Source: Brevundimonas vesicularis (GTDB lineage Bacteria; Pseudomonadota; Alphaproteobacteria; Caulobacterales; Caulobacteraceae). From it: 64,000 nt of DNA. Position 1 is the first letter of the stretch. Each line of letters opens with the position of its first letter. Where the stretch lies: the NCBI RefSeq assembly GCF_014204545.1, contig NZ_JACHLJ010000001.1, positions 930,001-994,000 of the forward strand, given 5' to 3'. Shown in pieces: positions 25,801-34,793 of the stretch. The notes under the pieces are model-generated. The model had not been told where the DNA came from. It was given only the letters and a program-made list of their open reading frames with translations, and ran no database searches. Both the position numbers and the translations under genes were made by a program.

Positions 25801-26940
25801 TCAGGCCGCGTTGGCGGCGGTCAGGCTGAGCGACGGCGACTGATCCAGCCGCTCCATCAGATAGGCCAGATCGTCGCGCAGCACGGCTGGACGCTGGGTC
25901 AGGAACCGCTCCAGCATCTGATCGCGGAAATAGGCGCTGGACGTATCGATCCCCTCCGCAGCCAGCGCACGCCAGGTGTCGACGCCCGCCCTGAAGGCCT
26001 GGAACAGGCGTGGCGGCAAACCCGCGCGATCATAGATGGCCTTCAGCCCCAGCGGACCGGCGTCATGCACCATCAGCCAGGCGCGGTGATGCGGCGTGTT
26101 GGCCAGTTCGGCCAGCCCATATTCGAACATCGCCATCTGACCCCGCGCCAGTCCGCGCAGCAGCAGCGATGCGTTCAGGACGCGACGGGCGTTCAGCTGG
26201 GCCATGAAGGCCGCCAGATCGGTGCTGACGCTGGCCTGATCGACCAGATCGACCGTCATCCGCTCACGAGAGTATTGGGCCAGACGGATCGCGGTTTCCG
26301 GCGCCACAGCGTGATGGCTGATCAGATGTTCGCGCACCGCCTCGCTGGCCAGCTGGATCAACCGTTCCGTCACATGCAGCGGCAGGACCTGGCGATAGGC
26401 GACCGCGGTCATGACTTCGGGCGCTTCTGCGAAACGATCGACGACGGTCGCCAGCGCGTCTTCGGACAGGTCGGCGTTGTCGTTGGCCGCCAAGGTGCGA
26501 ACAGACTGCTCGCATCCTTCGGCCGCCAGCACGGTCGCGACATCACGCGACACCCGCGTCCGCCCCGCCACGGCGACCTGACGCACGACCGATCCGGCGC
26601 GCACGATCTCGATCAGATCCTCATCGCTGAACGCCGGCGACGAGGCGATGATCGGCAGGGCGATGCTGTCCAGATCGCCGGCCAGCTTACGCGCCACGTC
26701 GTTGGGAATCAGATCGGACGCCTTCAGCGTGACGGCCATGGCGCGCCGCACCAGTTCGGCGGCGTCATTGGCCAGTAGCCGCAGGATTTTCTGCGCCGCC
26801 GCACGGTCGTCCTCATTCAGCTCCGCACGCTCCATATTGCGGCACAGCTTGTGCGCCGCCTCGGCCCGCTCATCGTCGTCCGTCGCCTTGATCAGGCGTC
26901 GAATGTCCACTTCTGTCAGGCGGGCGCGGAAGGCGGTCAT
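25801..26940 (-). CDS. DUF2336 domain protein (second copy)
   Basis: The 379 aa all-helical cytoplasmic protein is related in architecture to the 23193-24317 product: paired helices with LAGDLDSIALPIIASSPAFSDEDLIEIVRAG match the '[15 protein letters not shown]' segment of the other copy, and VRQVAVAGRTRVSRDV matches its '[15 protein letters not shown]'. Function unknown. Start ATG at 26940 with a weak ribosome binding site. A CtrA-like TTAA-N7-TTTA site lies 52 nt upstream. It is convergent with the nadK-Hpt transcript and lies downstream of the lytic transglycosylase gene on the same strand (88-nt gap). Confidence 0.82.
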   Translation of the reverse strand: MTAFRARLTEVDIRRLIKATDDDERAEAAHKLCRNMERAELNEDDRAAAQKILRLLANDAAELVRRAMAVTLKASDLIPNDVARKLAGDLDSIALPIIASSPAFSDEDLIEIVRAGSVVRQVAVAGRTRVSRDVATVLAAEGCEQSVRTLAANDNADLSEDALATVVDRFAEAPEVMTAVAYRQVLPLHVTERLIQLASEAVREHLISHHAVAPETAIRLAQYSRERMTVDLVDQASVSTDLAAFMAQLNARRVLNASLLLRGLARGQMAMFEYGLAELANTPHHRAWLMVHDAGPLGLKAIYDRAGLPPRLFQAFRAGVDTWRALAAEGIDTSSAYFRDQMLERFLTQRPAVLRDDLAYLMERLDQSPSLSLTAANAA

Positions 26941-26991
26941 GGACGGCTCGTGATGGAATCGGACATTGATCCCAGAATGAGACTGCCATGC

Positions 26992-27006
26992 TTAACGGGC
27001 GGTTTA
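26992..27006 (-). promoter_or_regulatory. CtrA-like site before second DUF2336 gene
   Basis: TTAA-CGGGCGG-TTTA keeps seven of eight fixed bases of TTAA-N7-TTAA, in the 88-bp gap between the transglycosylase stop and the DUF2336 start, and is followed by CCAT as in many CtrA half-sites. Confidence 0.4.
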
Positions 27007-27028
27007 CCATCGGTTGCAATGCAACGAC

Positions 27029-27826
27029 TCAGGTCGTTTCCTTGCCATTGGGCGAGAAAGCGCCACCAAAGCCGCTGCTGGACGATCCATCCTGACCGAG
27101 CAGTAGCGCTAGCAAGCCTTGATCCTGCTTCAACCGATCCAGACGTGCGGCCAGCATCTGGTCCTTGTCGCTAAGGTTCGGCACGGCGTATTTCGTCTCG
27201 CCGGCTCCGGCGGCGGGTGCGCCCTCGCCTGCCGTGCGCTGCAGATTGGCGTGAACCTCGGCGACCGTGGCGGCGCGTCCATTGCGATAGAAGATGCTGC
27301 GATTGGCCCGCGCGGCGTCCGGGAACAGAGCGGCGGCGCTGCCGCCGGGATTGCGATCCATCGCCTCCATCAACCCGGCCGCCCCAGCAGGCCCCAAGAA
27401 GTGAGCCGCATATAGATCGCCCGCGCCCGGTTCCTTACCCGTGCGCCCGCGCAGATAGGCGGCGTTGGACGCCGTCAACTCAGCCGCCATGGTCGAGGCT
27501 GCATGGGGATCGAACCGCAGGTCCAGCACCACATTGCGCGCCGAACCCTCGACGCGCCAACGGCCATCCGATCCGCGATGGATCAGGTCGGCGTATTGGC
27601 CATAGCCGTGCTGGGCCCCGTGCTGCTTGACCGTGCCCAGCCAGGTTTGTTCGATAAACTGAAACAGCCCGGCGGCCGACGAGGTCGGAGCCTTAGCCGA
27701 CGGGTTCATCGCGCTCTCGCGCCGCGCGGTCTTGACCAAGAAGTCATAGTCCACGCCAACGGCGTTAGACGCGCGCCGGATGGCCGCCTCTACTCCGCCT
27801 GTCGATGGAATCGCTCCGATACCCAT
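27029..27826 (-). CDS. Lytic transglycosylase-like protein (SLT domain)
   Basis: The 265 aa protein has an SLT-type N-terminal domain: VDYDFLVKTARRESAMNPSAKAPTSSAAGLFQFIEQTWL, where E37 of the RRES motif would be the catalytic acid and AAGLFQF the substrate loop; DLYAAHFLGPAGA follows. No signal peptide is visible, so export may use another route, as for some flagellar muramidases. The C-terminus is Gly/Ser-rich and disordered. The layout resembles the PleA-type flagellar/pilus transglycosylase of Caulobacter, but that identity is an inference. A canonical CtrA box lies 24 nt upstream of its ATG. Confidence 0.75.
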   Translation of the reverse strand: MGIGAIPSTGGVEAAIRRASNAVGVDYDFLVKTARRESAMNPSAKAPTSSAAGLFQFIEQTWLGTVKQHGAQHGYGQYADLIHRGSDGRWRVEGSARNVVLDLRFDPHAASTMAAELTASNAAYLRGRTGKEPGAGDLYAAHFLGPAGAAGLMEAMDRNPGGSAAALFPDAARANRSIFYRNGRAATVAEVHANLQRTAGEGAPAAGAGETKYAVPNLSDKDQMLAARLDRLKQDQGLLALLLGQDGSSSSGFGGAFSPNGKETT

Positions 27827-27849
27827 GTGCGAAGGGTCGGCGAACGTAG

Positions 27850-27864
27850 TTAACCAACTCTTAA
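27850..27864. promoter_or_regulatory. CtrA box (TTAA-N7-TTAA)
   Basis: TTAACCAACTCTTAA fits the CtrA consensus exactly, with the favoured TTAACC first half. More TTAA elements follow at 27868-27871 and 27880-27883. It lies between the divergent transglycosylase and tonB genes and could control either. Confidence 0.6.
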
Positions 27865-27993
27865 TTCTTAACGGCCGCGTTAACGCCTCGACCTTCGTCG
27901 AACGGGAAAACTTCGCCGTAAAGCCGCCACAACCTGCGCGCTCAACTTCCAGTTACGGGCGCTGCGGGGGCGGTGAACGAGGGAGTGAGTTTG

Positions 27994-28725
27994 ATGATGA
28001 TCCGTGCTGCCGGTGGACCCGGCTTGATCAGCCCGATCGACTTCGGGGAACGCAAGAAACCCATCCCGCGCTGGATGCTAGGCGCTATCGGCGTCTCCGT
28101 CGTCCTGCACGTTGCGGCGGGGGTGGTGCTTTATAATCAGCGGTTCGAGCTGAGTGCGGCGCCCATCGAAGACATCGTCGACCCGCCGGTCTCGGTGATG
28201 ATGGCGCCGCCCAAACCCAAGCCCTTGCCCACGCCTGAGCCGGCGGCGCCGCCCACGCCCATTCACAAGTCGGCGATCCCCGTGCCCTCGACGGTGCAGA
28301 CGATCCCGCTGACGCCGCCCGAGCCCGGCGTCGTTACCGCTCAACCCGGTCTGCCGACCATCAGCGTTGCCCCCACCGGCGTCGAGAGCGGCACGGCCAC
28401 CGTCGAGACGCCACCGCGTCCGCCGTCGGTGATCAACAATCCGTCTTGGGCCAGCCGGCCTTCGGCGGCGCAGATGGCGCGCGCCTATCCGACCCGCGCC
28501 GCAGAGAACGGCACGCCGGGTTCGGCCACGCTCAGTTGCGTGGTCAATGCAGACGGCGGCCTGAACGGCTGCCGAGTCGTGGGCGAGACACCGAGCGGCC
28601 AGGGCTTCGGCCGCGCCGCACAGAGCCTGACACGGTCGTTCCGCATGAACCCGCGCACCGTGGACGGCCGGCCTGTCGACGGCGCGACCGTCAACTTCAC
28701 CGTCCGGTTCGCGATGGAGGGCTAG
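27994..28725 (+). CDS. TonB energy-transducing protein
   Basis: Couples the proton-motive force to TonB-dependent receptors such as the two in this window. The 243 aa protein has a cytoplasmic tip, one membrane helix ([22 protein letters not shown], about residues 26-48), a periplasmic Pro-rich spacer ([18 protein letters not shown]..., about 65-150) and a C-terminal TonB domain ([49 protein letters not shown]...[12 protein letters not shown]). The start was set at ATG 27994 with GGGAG upstream; in-frame GTG codons at 27973 and 27985 are alternatives. No exbB/exbD is adjacent. The 3' end overlaps the convergent ThiO gene by 4 bp. Confidence 0.88.
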   Translation: MMIRAAGGPGLISPIDFGERKKPIPRWMLGAIGVSVVLHVAAGVVLYNQRFELSAAPIEDIVDPPVSVMMAPPKPKPLPTPEPAAPPTPIHKSAIPVPSTVQTIPLTPPEPGVVTAQPGLPTISVAPTGVESGTATVETPPRPPSVINNPSWASRPSAAQMARAYPTRAAENGTPGSATLSCVVNADGGLNGCRVVGETPSGQGFGRAAQSLTRSFRMNPRTVDGRPVDGATVNFTVRFAMEG

Positions 28726-29735
28726 AACCGACCAGGGTCGAGGGCGCGGGCGTGCGGCGACGCCGTCCGCCCCTCGATCGCATCGGCGACCACTTCGCCG
28801 ACCAAGGGCCCCAGCAGCCAGCCGTTTCGACGCGGCGCCAAGGCCAAATACAGACCCTCTTCACCAGGCGCCGGGCCCGCGAGCGGCAGACCATCCCCCG
28901 TCGCGCCTCGAATGCCGACGCGCCATTCGATCGCCAGCGGTTCGGGCGACCGACCCAGCGCAGCCCAAGCCGCCTGGGTCAGGCGTTCGGACGCCTCGGC
29001 ATCCGGCGCCGTATCCCGCCGCCCCGGCTCCATCGTCGCTCCGATGACCGCGCCAGACGCCATTGGCGCGACATAGGCGCCCGGTCCACGCACGACATGA
29101 TCGACAAGATGTCCGGCTGCCACGCCGATCTGTCCTCCGATCGGCTCAATATCTGCGATCAACCGGCGCGCGGTCTCGGACAGACCCGCAATGGCGTCAC
29201 CGGCGCCGGTGGCGAGCACGACCGCCTCCGCATCCCGCCACTGATCGCCGACTTCGAGTCGCCAGCCGCCATCGGTACGGGCGATCTTCGTCACCGTCCC
29301 GGCCACGACAGCCTCGCCCAGCGCCTGCCTCAGCGCCGCTAACGCCTGTGCAGGATCGACCTGATAATCCTCTTCTGTCTTGACGGAGTCGCCCTCGCGC
29401 CATGCGTCGAAGCCCAGCGCGCGCAACCGCGCCTCCATCGCCCCCACATCGCCGCCTCTCCATTCGGCGGGTCGACGCGCCAGAGCGATGCCGGCCGCCG
29501 TCGCGAACTCGGACCACAGGTCGCGTCCCGCCCGAAACAGCCGGGCGCGTTCCGGCGATACGTCGTCGATAGCCGATTCCATCGCCGGGGCGATCATCCC
29601 GGCAGCCACCAGGGAAGCGTTCACCTCGCCCGGATCGACCACCAACACCGCCCGGCCGAGCCGATGCAGTTCGAACGCCGTGCAAAGCCCCAGCACGCCG
29701 GCGCCGACGATCACGATGGGAGAGGAAGACGTCAC
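28722..29735 (-). CDS. thiO: FAD-dependent oxidoreductase, glycine oxidase ThiO-like
   Basis: The 337 aa DAO-family enzyme has the FAD-binding start [21 protein letters not shown] (G11-x-G13-x-x-G16) and ends with the second FAD contact [18 protein letters not shown]. ThiO oxidises glycine to iminoacetate for thiazole synthesis by ThiG/ThiS, which are encoded 31 kb away at 60.6-61.7 kb, supporting the assignment; other D-amino-acid oxidase activities cannot be excluded. The start is GTG at 29735 with a poor ribosome binding site. Confidence 0.72.
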   Translation of the reverse strand: MTSSSPIVIVGAGVLGLCTAFELHRLGRAVLVVDPGEVNASLVAAGMIAPAMESAIDDVSPERARLFRAGRDLWSEFATAAGIALARRPAEWRGGDVGAMEARLRALGFDAWREGDSVKTEEDYQVDPAQALAALRQALGEAVVAGTVTKIARTDGGWRLEVGDQWRDAEAVVLATGAGDAIAGLSETARRLIADIEPIGGQIGVAAGHLVDHVVRGPGAYVAPMASGAVIGATMEPGRRDTAPDAEASERLTQAAWAALGRSPEPLAIEWRVGIRGATGDGLPLAGPAPGEEGLYLALAPRRNGWLLGPLVGEVVADAIEGRTASPHARALDPGRF

Positions 29736-29783
29736 GGGCGGTGTGATCGACCCGTGACGCCCCTATTGCAAGATGGCTTTCGC

Positions 29784-31631
29784 CTATTCCGCCGCCATCG
29801 AGGCCGCGCCGGCGTCGTCCAAACGTGCGACCAGGGCCGCGTGCTGGTCCCACAAGGCGGTCGGCAGACGCTCGCCGAACTGGCGATAGAAGTCGGGGAT
29901 CAGCGCCGCCTCTTCGGCCCAGACGCCCGCATCCACGTCCAGCAGGATCGACAATTGCGCCGGCGTCAGGTCCAGGCCTGACAGGTCCAAAGCCGTGACT
30001 GACGGGACGCGCCCGACCGCCGTATCGACCGCCTCGGCCTCGCCGTCGATCCGCTCGCTGATCCACTTCAAGACGCGCGCATTGTCACCGAAACCGGGCC
30101 AGACGAAGCGGCCGTCCTGATCCTTTCTGAACCAGTTGACGAAGAAGATGCGTGGCAGTTTCGAGGCGTCTCGCCCTTGGCCCATCTTCAGCCAGTGGGC
30201 GAAATAATCGCCCATGTTGTAGCCGCAGAACGGCAGCATGGCGAAGGGATCGCGGCGCAGTTCGCCCACCTTGTTCTCGGCCGCTGCGGTGCCTTCGGAC
30301 GCCACGGTCGAGCCCATGAAGACGCCGTGTTCCCAATCGAAGGCTTCGGTCACCAGCGGCACGGCGCTGGCGCGGCGACCGCCGAACAGGATCGCGTCGA
30401 TCGGCACGCCCCTGGGATCTTCCCACTCCGGCGCGATGGCCGGGCATTGGCTGGCGGGCGCCGCGAAACGGGCGTTGGGGTGCGCGGCGGGTTCGCCAGA
30501 CGCAGGATCGTGCGGACGGCCCTTCCAGTCGGTCAGACCTTCGGGCGTCTCCTTGGTCAGACCCTCCCACCAGACATCGCCATCGTTGGTCAGGGCGGTG
30601 TTGGTGAAGATGGTGTTGGAGGCGAGGGTCTCCAGCGCATTGTGATTGGTGTTGCGGCTGGTGCCCGGCGCGACGCCGAAGAAGCCGGCCTCGGGATTGA
30701 CCGCATACAGCCGCCCGTCGTCGCCAAATCGCATCCAGGCGATGTCGTCGCCGATGGTCTCGGCGGTCCAGCCCGGCAGTGTCGGTTGCAGCATGGCCAG
30801 GTTCGTCTTGCCGCAGGCGCTGGGGAAGGCGGCGGCGACGTATTTCGCCCTGCCCTGCGGATCCGTCAGCTTCAGGATCAGCATATGCTCGGCCAGCCAT
30901 CCCTCATCGCGAGCCATGATCGAGGCGATGCGCAGAGCGTAGCATTTCTTGCCCAACAGGGCGTTGCCGCCATAGCCCGAGCCATAGGACCAGATTTCGC
31001 GCGTCTCGGGGAAATGAACGATCCATTTGTCGTCGTTGCAGGGCCAGGCCACGTCCGGCTGACCGTCGGCCAGCGGCGCGCCCAGCGTGTGGACGGCCGG
31101 CACGAAGACGCCCTTATCGCCCAACTGATCCAGCGCCGGCTTACCCATGCGGGTCATCACCCCCATGGATAGGGCGACATAGCCGCTGTCGGTGATTTCG
31201 ACGCCCAGGGCGCTGATCTCGGATCCCAGCGGGCCCATGCAGAACGGGACGACGTACATCGTCCGCCCGGCCATGCAGCCGTCGAACAGACCGTCCAGAC
31301 GTTCACGCATCTCGATCGGATCGGCCCAGTTGTTGGTCGGTCCGGCGTCAGTCTGGTCATCCGAGCAGATGAAGGTGCGGCTCTCGACGCGCGCGACATC
31401 GCGGGGATCGGAGGCGGCGTAGTAGCAGCCCGGCCGCTTGGTCTGATCCAGCGCCTTCAGCGTGCCCCTGGCCAGCAGGTCGGCGGTGATGGCCTCTTTC
31501 TCGGCCTCTGAGCCGTCGCACCAATGGACCTTGGCGGGCTTGGTCAGGGCGGCGATCTGATCGACCCAGGCGATCAGCCCGGCATGGGCGGTGGGCGCCG
31601 GGCGCAAGCCGGGCGTGGAAGGATTGGACAA
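29784..31631 (-). CDS. pckG: Phosphoenolpyruvate carboxykinase (GTP)
   Basis: Catalyses oxaloacetate + GTP to PEP + CO2 + GDP, the first step of gluconeogenesis. At 615 aa it is of the GTP-dependent class, with the kinase loop [15 protein letters not shown] (C273, K275), [52 protein letters not shown] and [15 protein letters not shown]. Start TTG at 31631 has AGGAG six bases upstream. The ATP-dependent PckA is the more usual type in alphaproteobacteria, so the GTP form is of note. A 205-bp gap with no gene separates it from the divergent methyltransferase. Confidence 0.97.
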   Translation of the reverse strand: MSNPSTPGLRPAPTAHAGLIAWVDQIAALTKPAKVHWCDGSEAEKEAITADLLARGTLKALDQTKRPGCYYAASDPRDVARVESRTFICSDDQTDAGPTNNWADPIEMRERLDGLFDGCMAGRTMYVVPFCMGPLGSEISALGVEITDSGYVALSMGVMTRMGKPALDQLGDKGVFVPAVHTLGAPLADGQPDVAWPCNDDKWIVHFPETREIWSYGSGYGGNALLGKKCYALRIASIMARDEGWLAEHMLILKLTDPQGRAKYVAAAFPSACGKTNLAMLQPTLPGWTAETIGDDIAWMRFGDDGRLYAVNPEAGFFGVAPGTSRNTNHNALETLASNTIFTNTALTNDGDVWWEGLTKETPEGLTDWKGRPHDPASGEPAAHPNARFAAPASQCPAIAPEWEDPRGVPIDAILFGGRRASAVPLVTEAFDWEHGVFMGSTVASEGTAAAENKVGELRRDPFAMLPFCGYNMGDYFAHWLKMGQGRDASKLPRIFFVNWFRKDQDGRFVWPGFGDNARVLKWISERIDGEAEAVDTAVGRVPSVTALDLSGLDLTPAQLSILLDVDAGVWAEEAALIPDFYRQFGERLPTALWDQHAALVARLDDAGAASMAAE

Positions 31632-31836
31632 GGACGTCTCCTGAGCAAAAAAGAGCCCGGCGATCTGACGCCGCCATGACCCGACATATAACGATCACGC
31701 ACTGTTACAAGCCCAATGCGCCGTCGTCTCCGCCACGTCAAACCGCGCACGAAAGCGCCGATGTCCACCGGTGTCGTGGGCAAAAGATCGCAGATGCGGT
31801 CGCGGCGTCGGAGCGGTAGAAGACCCTGTGCAAACC

Positions 31837-32463
31837 ATGGATTCGCTCACTGTCCTGCCTGACGGCGCGCTCACTTCGCCCGCCGCGCGTCGAAACGCCG
31901 AGGCGATTCTTCGCGTCCTCCGCGCCCATCTGCCGGGCCGTGGTTCGGTGCTCGAGATCGCGTCCGGATCTGGCGAACACGCCGCCGCCTTCGCCGCCGC
32001 CTTGCCGGATTTGGATTGGACGCCTAGCGATCCCAGCGATCAGGCCCGCGAAAGCATCGCCGCCTGGAGCCGCCAGTTCGCCGTGTCGAACCTGAGGCCG
32101 CCGTTCTCGATCGACGCAGGCGACGTCGCGACATGGCCGACCGACACGTTCGCCGCCCTGTATTGTGCGAACATGACGCACATTAGCCCCTGGTCGGCGA
32201 CCGAGGGGCTGATGGATCTGGCCGGTCGGGTCTTGAGACGCCCCGGCGGCCTGTTTGTGCTTTATGGCCCCTATCGCGAGGCCGAGGTTCCGCTGGCGGA
32301 GTCGAATGCGGCCTTCGACGCCAGTCTGAAGGCGCGGAACATGGAATGGGGTCTTCGTGATCGCGAAGCGGTCGAGACCCTAGCCCGCTCGCATGGCCTT
32401 GCGGCCACGCTGCGCGTTCAGATGCCGGCAAACAACCTCATTTTGCTGTTTCGCGCCGTCTGA
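31837..32463 (+). CDS. DUF938 SAM-dependent methyltransferase-like protein
   Basis: The 208 aa protein begins with LTSPAARRNAEAILRVLRAHLPGRGSVLEIASGSGEHAAAFAAALPDLDWTPSD, the motif I region of class I methyltransferases in the DUF938 family, and later has MTHISPWSATEGLM and LFVLYGPYREAEVP. Substrate unknown. The start ATG 31837 was chosen over an in-frame GTG at 31828 on family grounds. Its stop lies directly against the stop of the convergent DJ-1/PfpI-like gene. Confidence 0.8.
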   Translation: MDSLTVLPDGALTSPAARRNAEAILRVLRAHLPGRGSVLEIASGSGEHAAAFAAALPDLDWTPSDPSDQARESIAAWSRQFAVSNLRPPFSIDAGDVATWPTDTFAALYCANMTHISPWSATEGLMDLAGRVLRRPGGLFVLYGPYREAEVPLAESNAAFDASLKARNMEWGLRDREAVETLARSHGLAATLRVQMPANNLILLFRAV

Positions 32464-32955
32464 TCAGACGATCGCGCCGACCAGCTTGGACAGTTCGGAT
32501 CGCTCGTTCAGCAGGGTCACCGCCCCGTCCTTGAACACTGCTCCATCCGCCTGGGCCGGCACGCCAAAGCTCTCAGCCGCCAGCGTGACGCCATCGGCGA
32601 AGGCGATGACCGTCAGGCCGTTGGTGCGCGCCAGGTCGATCAGCGACCGCACGGCCGCCAACGACGCCTCATCCATCGACCCGCCCGGCACGACCAGACC
32701 CTTCAGACGCCCCTCGGCGATGTCCTTGGCCGTTGCGGTGGCCAGCACGGTCACGCCGCCGGCGATCAGGCTGGCGTCGCCTGTCGAGATCGGGGCCAGG
32801 CCCACGCCTTCGGCCCGCAACGCGCCCTCCACGTCGCCCAATTCGCCAAACGCCATGTCACGCCGCATCACCAGCCCCATGCGCAGACGGGTGGGAACAG
32901 GACGGTTGTAACCGGTGCGACGGGGGCCTGCGGAAGATTTGTTTTGAGCGAACAA
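32464..32955 (-). CDS. DJ-1/PfpI-like protein lacking the cysteine nucleophile
   Basis: The 163 aa protein has a flavodoxin-like core (GDVEGALRAEGVGLAPIS, VTVLATATAKDI, LKGLVVPGGSMDE, GLTVIAFADGVTLAAESFG) as in DJ-1/PfpI amidotransferase-like proteins. The position that is normally Cys in the AxCxG elbow is Ala here (AFADG), so peptidase, glyoxalase or chaperone-type chemistry is unlikely; a binding or structural role is possible. Start TTG at 32955 is firmly supported by AAGGAG five bases upstream. Confidence 0.7.
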   Translation of the reverse strand: MFAQNKSSAGPRRTGYNRPVPTRLRMGLVMRRDMAFGELGDVEGALRAEGVGLAPISTGDASLIAGGVTVLATATAKDIAEGRLKGLVVPGGSMDEASLAAVRSLIDLARTNGLTVIAFADGVTLAAESFGVPAQADGAVFKDGAVTLLNERSELSKLVGAIV

Positions 32956-33234
32956 GACGTCTCCTTGAGATGTTTCAATACTGATCCAGATCCGACAAGC
33001 GACGCTGTCGAACCACCCACGCCGATGACCAGAAAAACGAAAATCGACGGGTCCGACGCGTGTCGTCCCGCACTCTGGCTCATTTGTGGAATGCCGTCAG
33101 ATATAGTGACGATCCTGCCTGGATCAACCTGCCAGTTCGAACAGACTGGCCTTGTTGATTCTGAAAACGGCGATCCGCTTGCTCGCGATCGCGGCCGGCT
33201 CTAGACACCCGCATCGACTGGACGACGGAATCGC

Positions 33235-34014
33235 ATGGCCTTCACCCGCACCTATGATGGCGACGAACCCGTTCGCGTGAACAAATGGCTGGGCCAGACC
33301 GGCGTCTGTTCGCGGCGCGAGGCCGATACCCTGATCGCCAATGGTCTGGTCTCCATCGATGGCGAGACGATCAGCGACGCCGGCCGAAAGATTCAACCCG
33401 GCGAAACCCTGACCCTGAACGACACCGCCCAGGCTGCGCTGGCGACGGGCATGACCCTGGTGCTGCACAAGCCGGTCGGCTACGTCTCGGGCCAGCCCGA
33501 TCCCGGCAAGATCCCGGCGGTGCGACTGCTGAAGACGCCCAATCGTGTCGGCGAAGGCGAGACGCCTGCGCGGGATGCCTCCCTGCCCCCCATCGGTCGG
33601 CTGGATGAGGATTCGCGCGGCCTGTTGCTTCTGTCGTCGGACGGCGTCGTCGCCAAGGCCGTGATCGGCCCAGCGTCCGAGCTGGACAAGGAATATCTGG
33701 TCGTTGTCGAAGGCCAGATCACCGAAGGCAAGCTCAGCAAGCTGCGCCACGGCCTGTCGCTGAACGACAAGCCGCTAAAGCCCGCCCGCGTCACCCAGAT
33801 CGAGCAACAACGCCTGCGCTTCATCCTGACCGAGGGCAAGTATCGCCAGATCCGCCGGATGTGCGAACTGGTCGGGCTGGAGGTCGTGGACCTCTATCGC
33901 ACCCGCATCGGCCCGTTGGAACTGGGCGACCTGCCCGAGGGTCGCTGGCGTCACCTGAGCGATCAGGAACGCGCCATGCTGATCGCGGCCTCGACGACGC
34001 CTACAGCGCCGTAA
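33235..34014 (+). CDS. rRNA pseudouridine synthase, RsuA/RluF type
   Basis: Isomerises a specific uridine in ribosomal RNA. The 259 aa protein has an N-terminal S4 RNA-binding domain (VRVNKWLGQTGVCSRREADTLIANGLVSIDGE, about residues 13-48) and the catalytic domain with GRLDEDSRGLLLLSSDG (catalytic D124) and KYRQIRRMCELVGLEVVDLYRTRIG. Best fit is the RluF/RluB/RsuA subfamily, but the target site cannot be told. A 279-bp stretch upstream (32956-33234) has no recognisable gene. Confidence 0.9.
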   Translation: MAFTRTYDGDEPVRVNKWLGQTGVCSRREADTLIANGLVSIDGETISDAGRKIQPGETLTLNDTAQAALATGMTLVLHKPVGYVSGQPDPGKIPAVRLLKTPNRVGEGETPARDASLPPIGRLDEDSRGLLLLSSDGVVAKAVIGPASELDKEYLVVVEGQITEGKLSKLRHGLSLNDKPLKPARVTQIEQQRLRFILTEGKYRQIRRMCELVGLEVVDLYRTRIGPLELGDLPEGRWRHLSDQERAMLIAASTTPTAP

Positions 34015-34023
34015 TCGAGCGCT

Positions 34024-34776
34024 CTAATTGAGCGCTTTGAACCACCGGTCCAGAAGTTGGGCCTCGGCACGGCGCGCCTCGGTGCGTTCGGCGGCCTCGG
34101 CGTCCACGCCCCACTGCTCTTCCTGGAACAGCTCGTCGATCCGCGACAGGTCGAACGCCGCCCCGCCATCCAACGCCCCCTGCTCCACCGCCAAGGCCAA
34201 TACAGCCGACCCCAACAGCGGCACGGCCGTCGCCAGTCCAGTCAGGCGGAAATCATCCAGCGTCACAGCGTGCGCCTTCACCTTTGCGATGGCGTCCGGC
34301 GACTGCGGCCGATGCACGATGCCTTCAACAGGCTCCAGCGCCACCCCCATCTCGCGCGCCGCCCAATCGCGCCAAGGCCCCCACTCCTGCGCCTGCCGTT
34401 CGACCAGCGGCGTCGGATGCTCAGCCAGGTAGCAAACCACGTCCGATCCGGCATAGGCGGCGATCTCGTCCGCCACCGCCTCGCGCGCCTGCCCGATCCG
34501 GTCGATCGCGGTCGAGGCTAGCCGCGTCGCCGGCATGGTCGATGGGTCGAGAAACTGTTCCTGCGCCGCCCATTCGTCGGCGACCAACTGCGCCGCAGCC
34601 TGCGTCGGCAGGACCAACGCCGCCTTGTCCGGCGTCTTCGGCGTGCGCCCATCCAGCAACACGGCCCAGCCCCCGTCTGCATGCGGCCCCACCGTCGCTT
34701 CAGTCCAGAAACGGGAGATGCGATCCGGCGACTGTTCGACGAAACGCGGGCGATGCGGGGTGGGTTGATCGGTCAT
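34024..34776 (-). CDS. ATP12-family F1-ATPase assembly chaperone
   Basis: The 250 aa protein of the ATP12 family contains RFWTEATVGPHADGGWAVLLDGRTPKTPDKAALVLPTQAAAQLVADEWAAQ and YLAEHPTPLVERQAQEWGPWRDWA, conserved from alphaproteobacteria to mitochondria. In mitochondria ATP12 binds the F1 alpha subunit during assembly; the bacterial role is presumed similar. Start at 34776 follows the TPR/oxygenase gene after 17 bp, making this the last gene of a four-gene run starting with crcB. No atp genes are nearby. Confidence 0.88.
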   Translation of the reverse strand: MTDQPTPHRPRFVEQSPDRISRFWTEATVGPHADGGWAVLLDGRTPKTPDKAALVLPTQAAAQLVADEWAAQEQFLDPSTMPATRLASTAIDRIGQAREAVADEIAAYAGSDVVCYLAEHPTPLVERQAQEWGPWRDWAAREMGVALEPVEGIVHRPQSPDAIAKVKAHAVTLDDFRLTGLATAVPLLGSAVLALAVEQGALDGGAAFDLSRIDELFQEEQWGVDAEAAERTEARRAEAQLLDRWFKALN

Positions 34777-34793
34777 CAGAAGGTCCGTTGAAA

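Noticed and set aside
32944-33204. Small plus-strand frame in the gap before the RsuA/RluF-type gene
   Set aside because: No ribosome binding site, no domain or membrane segment, and composition of random intergenic sequence.
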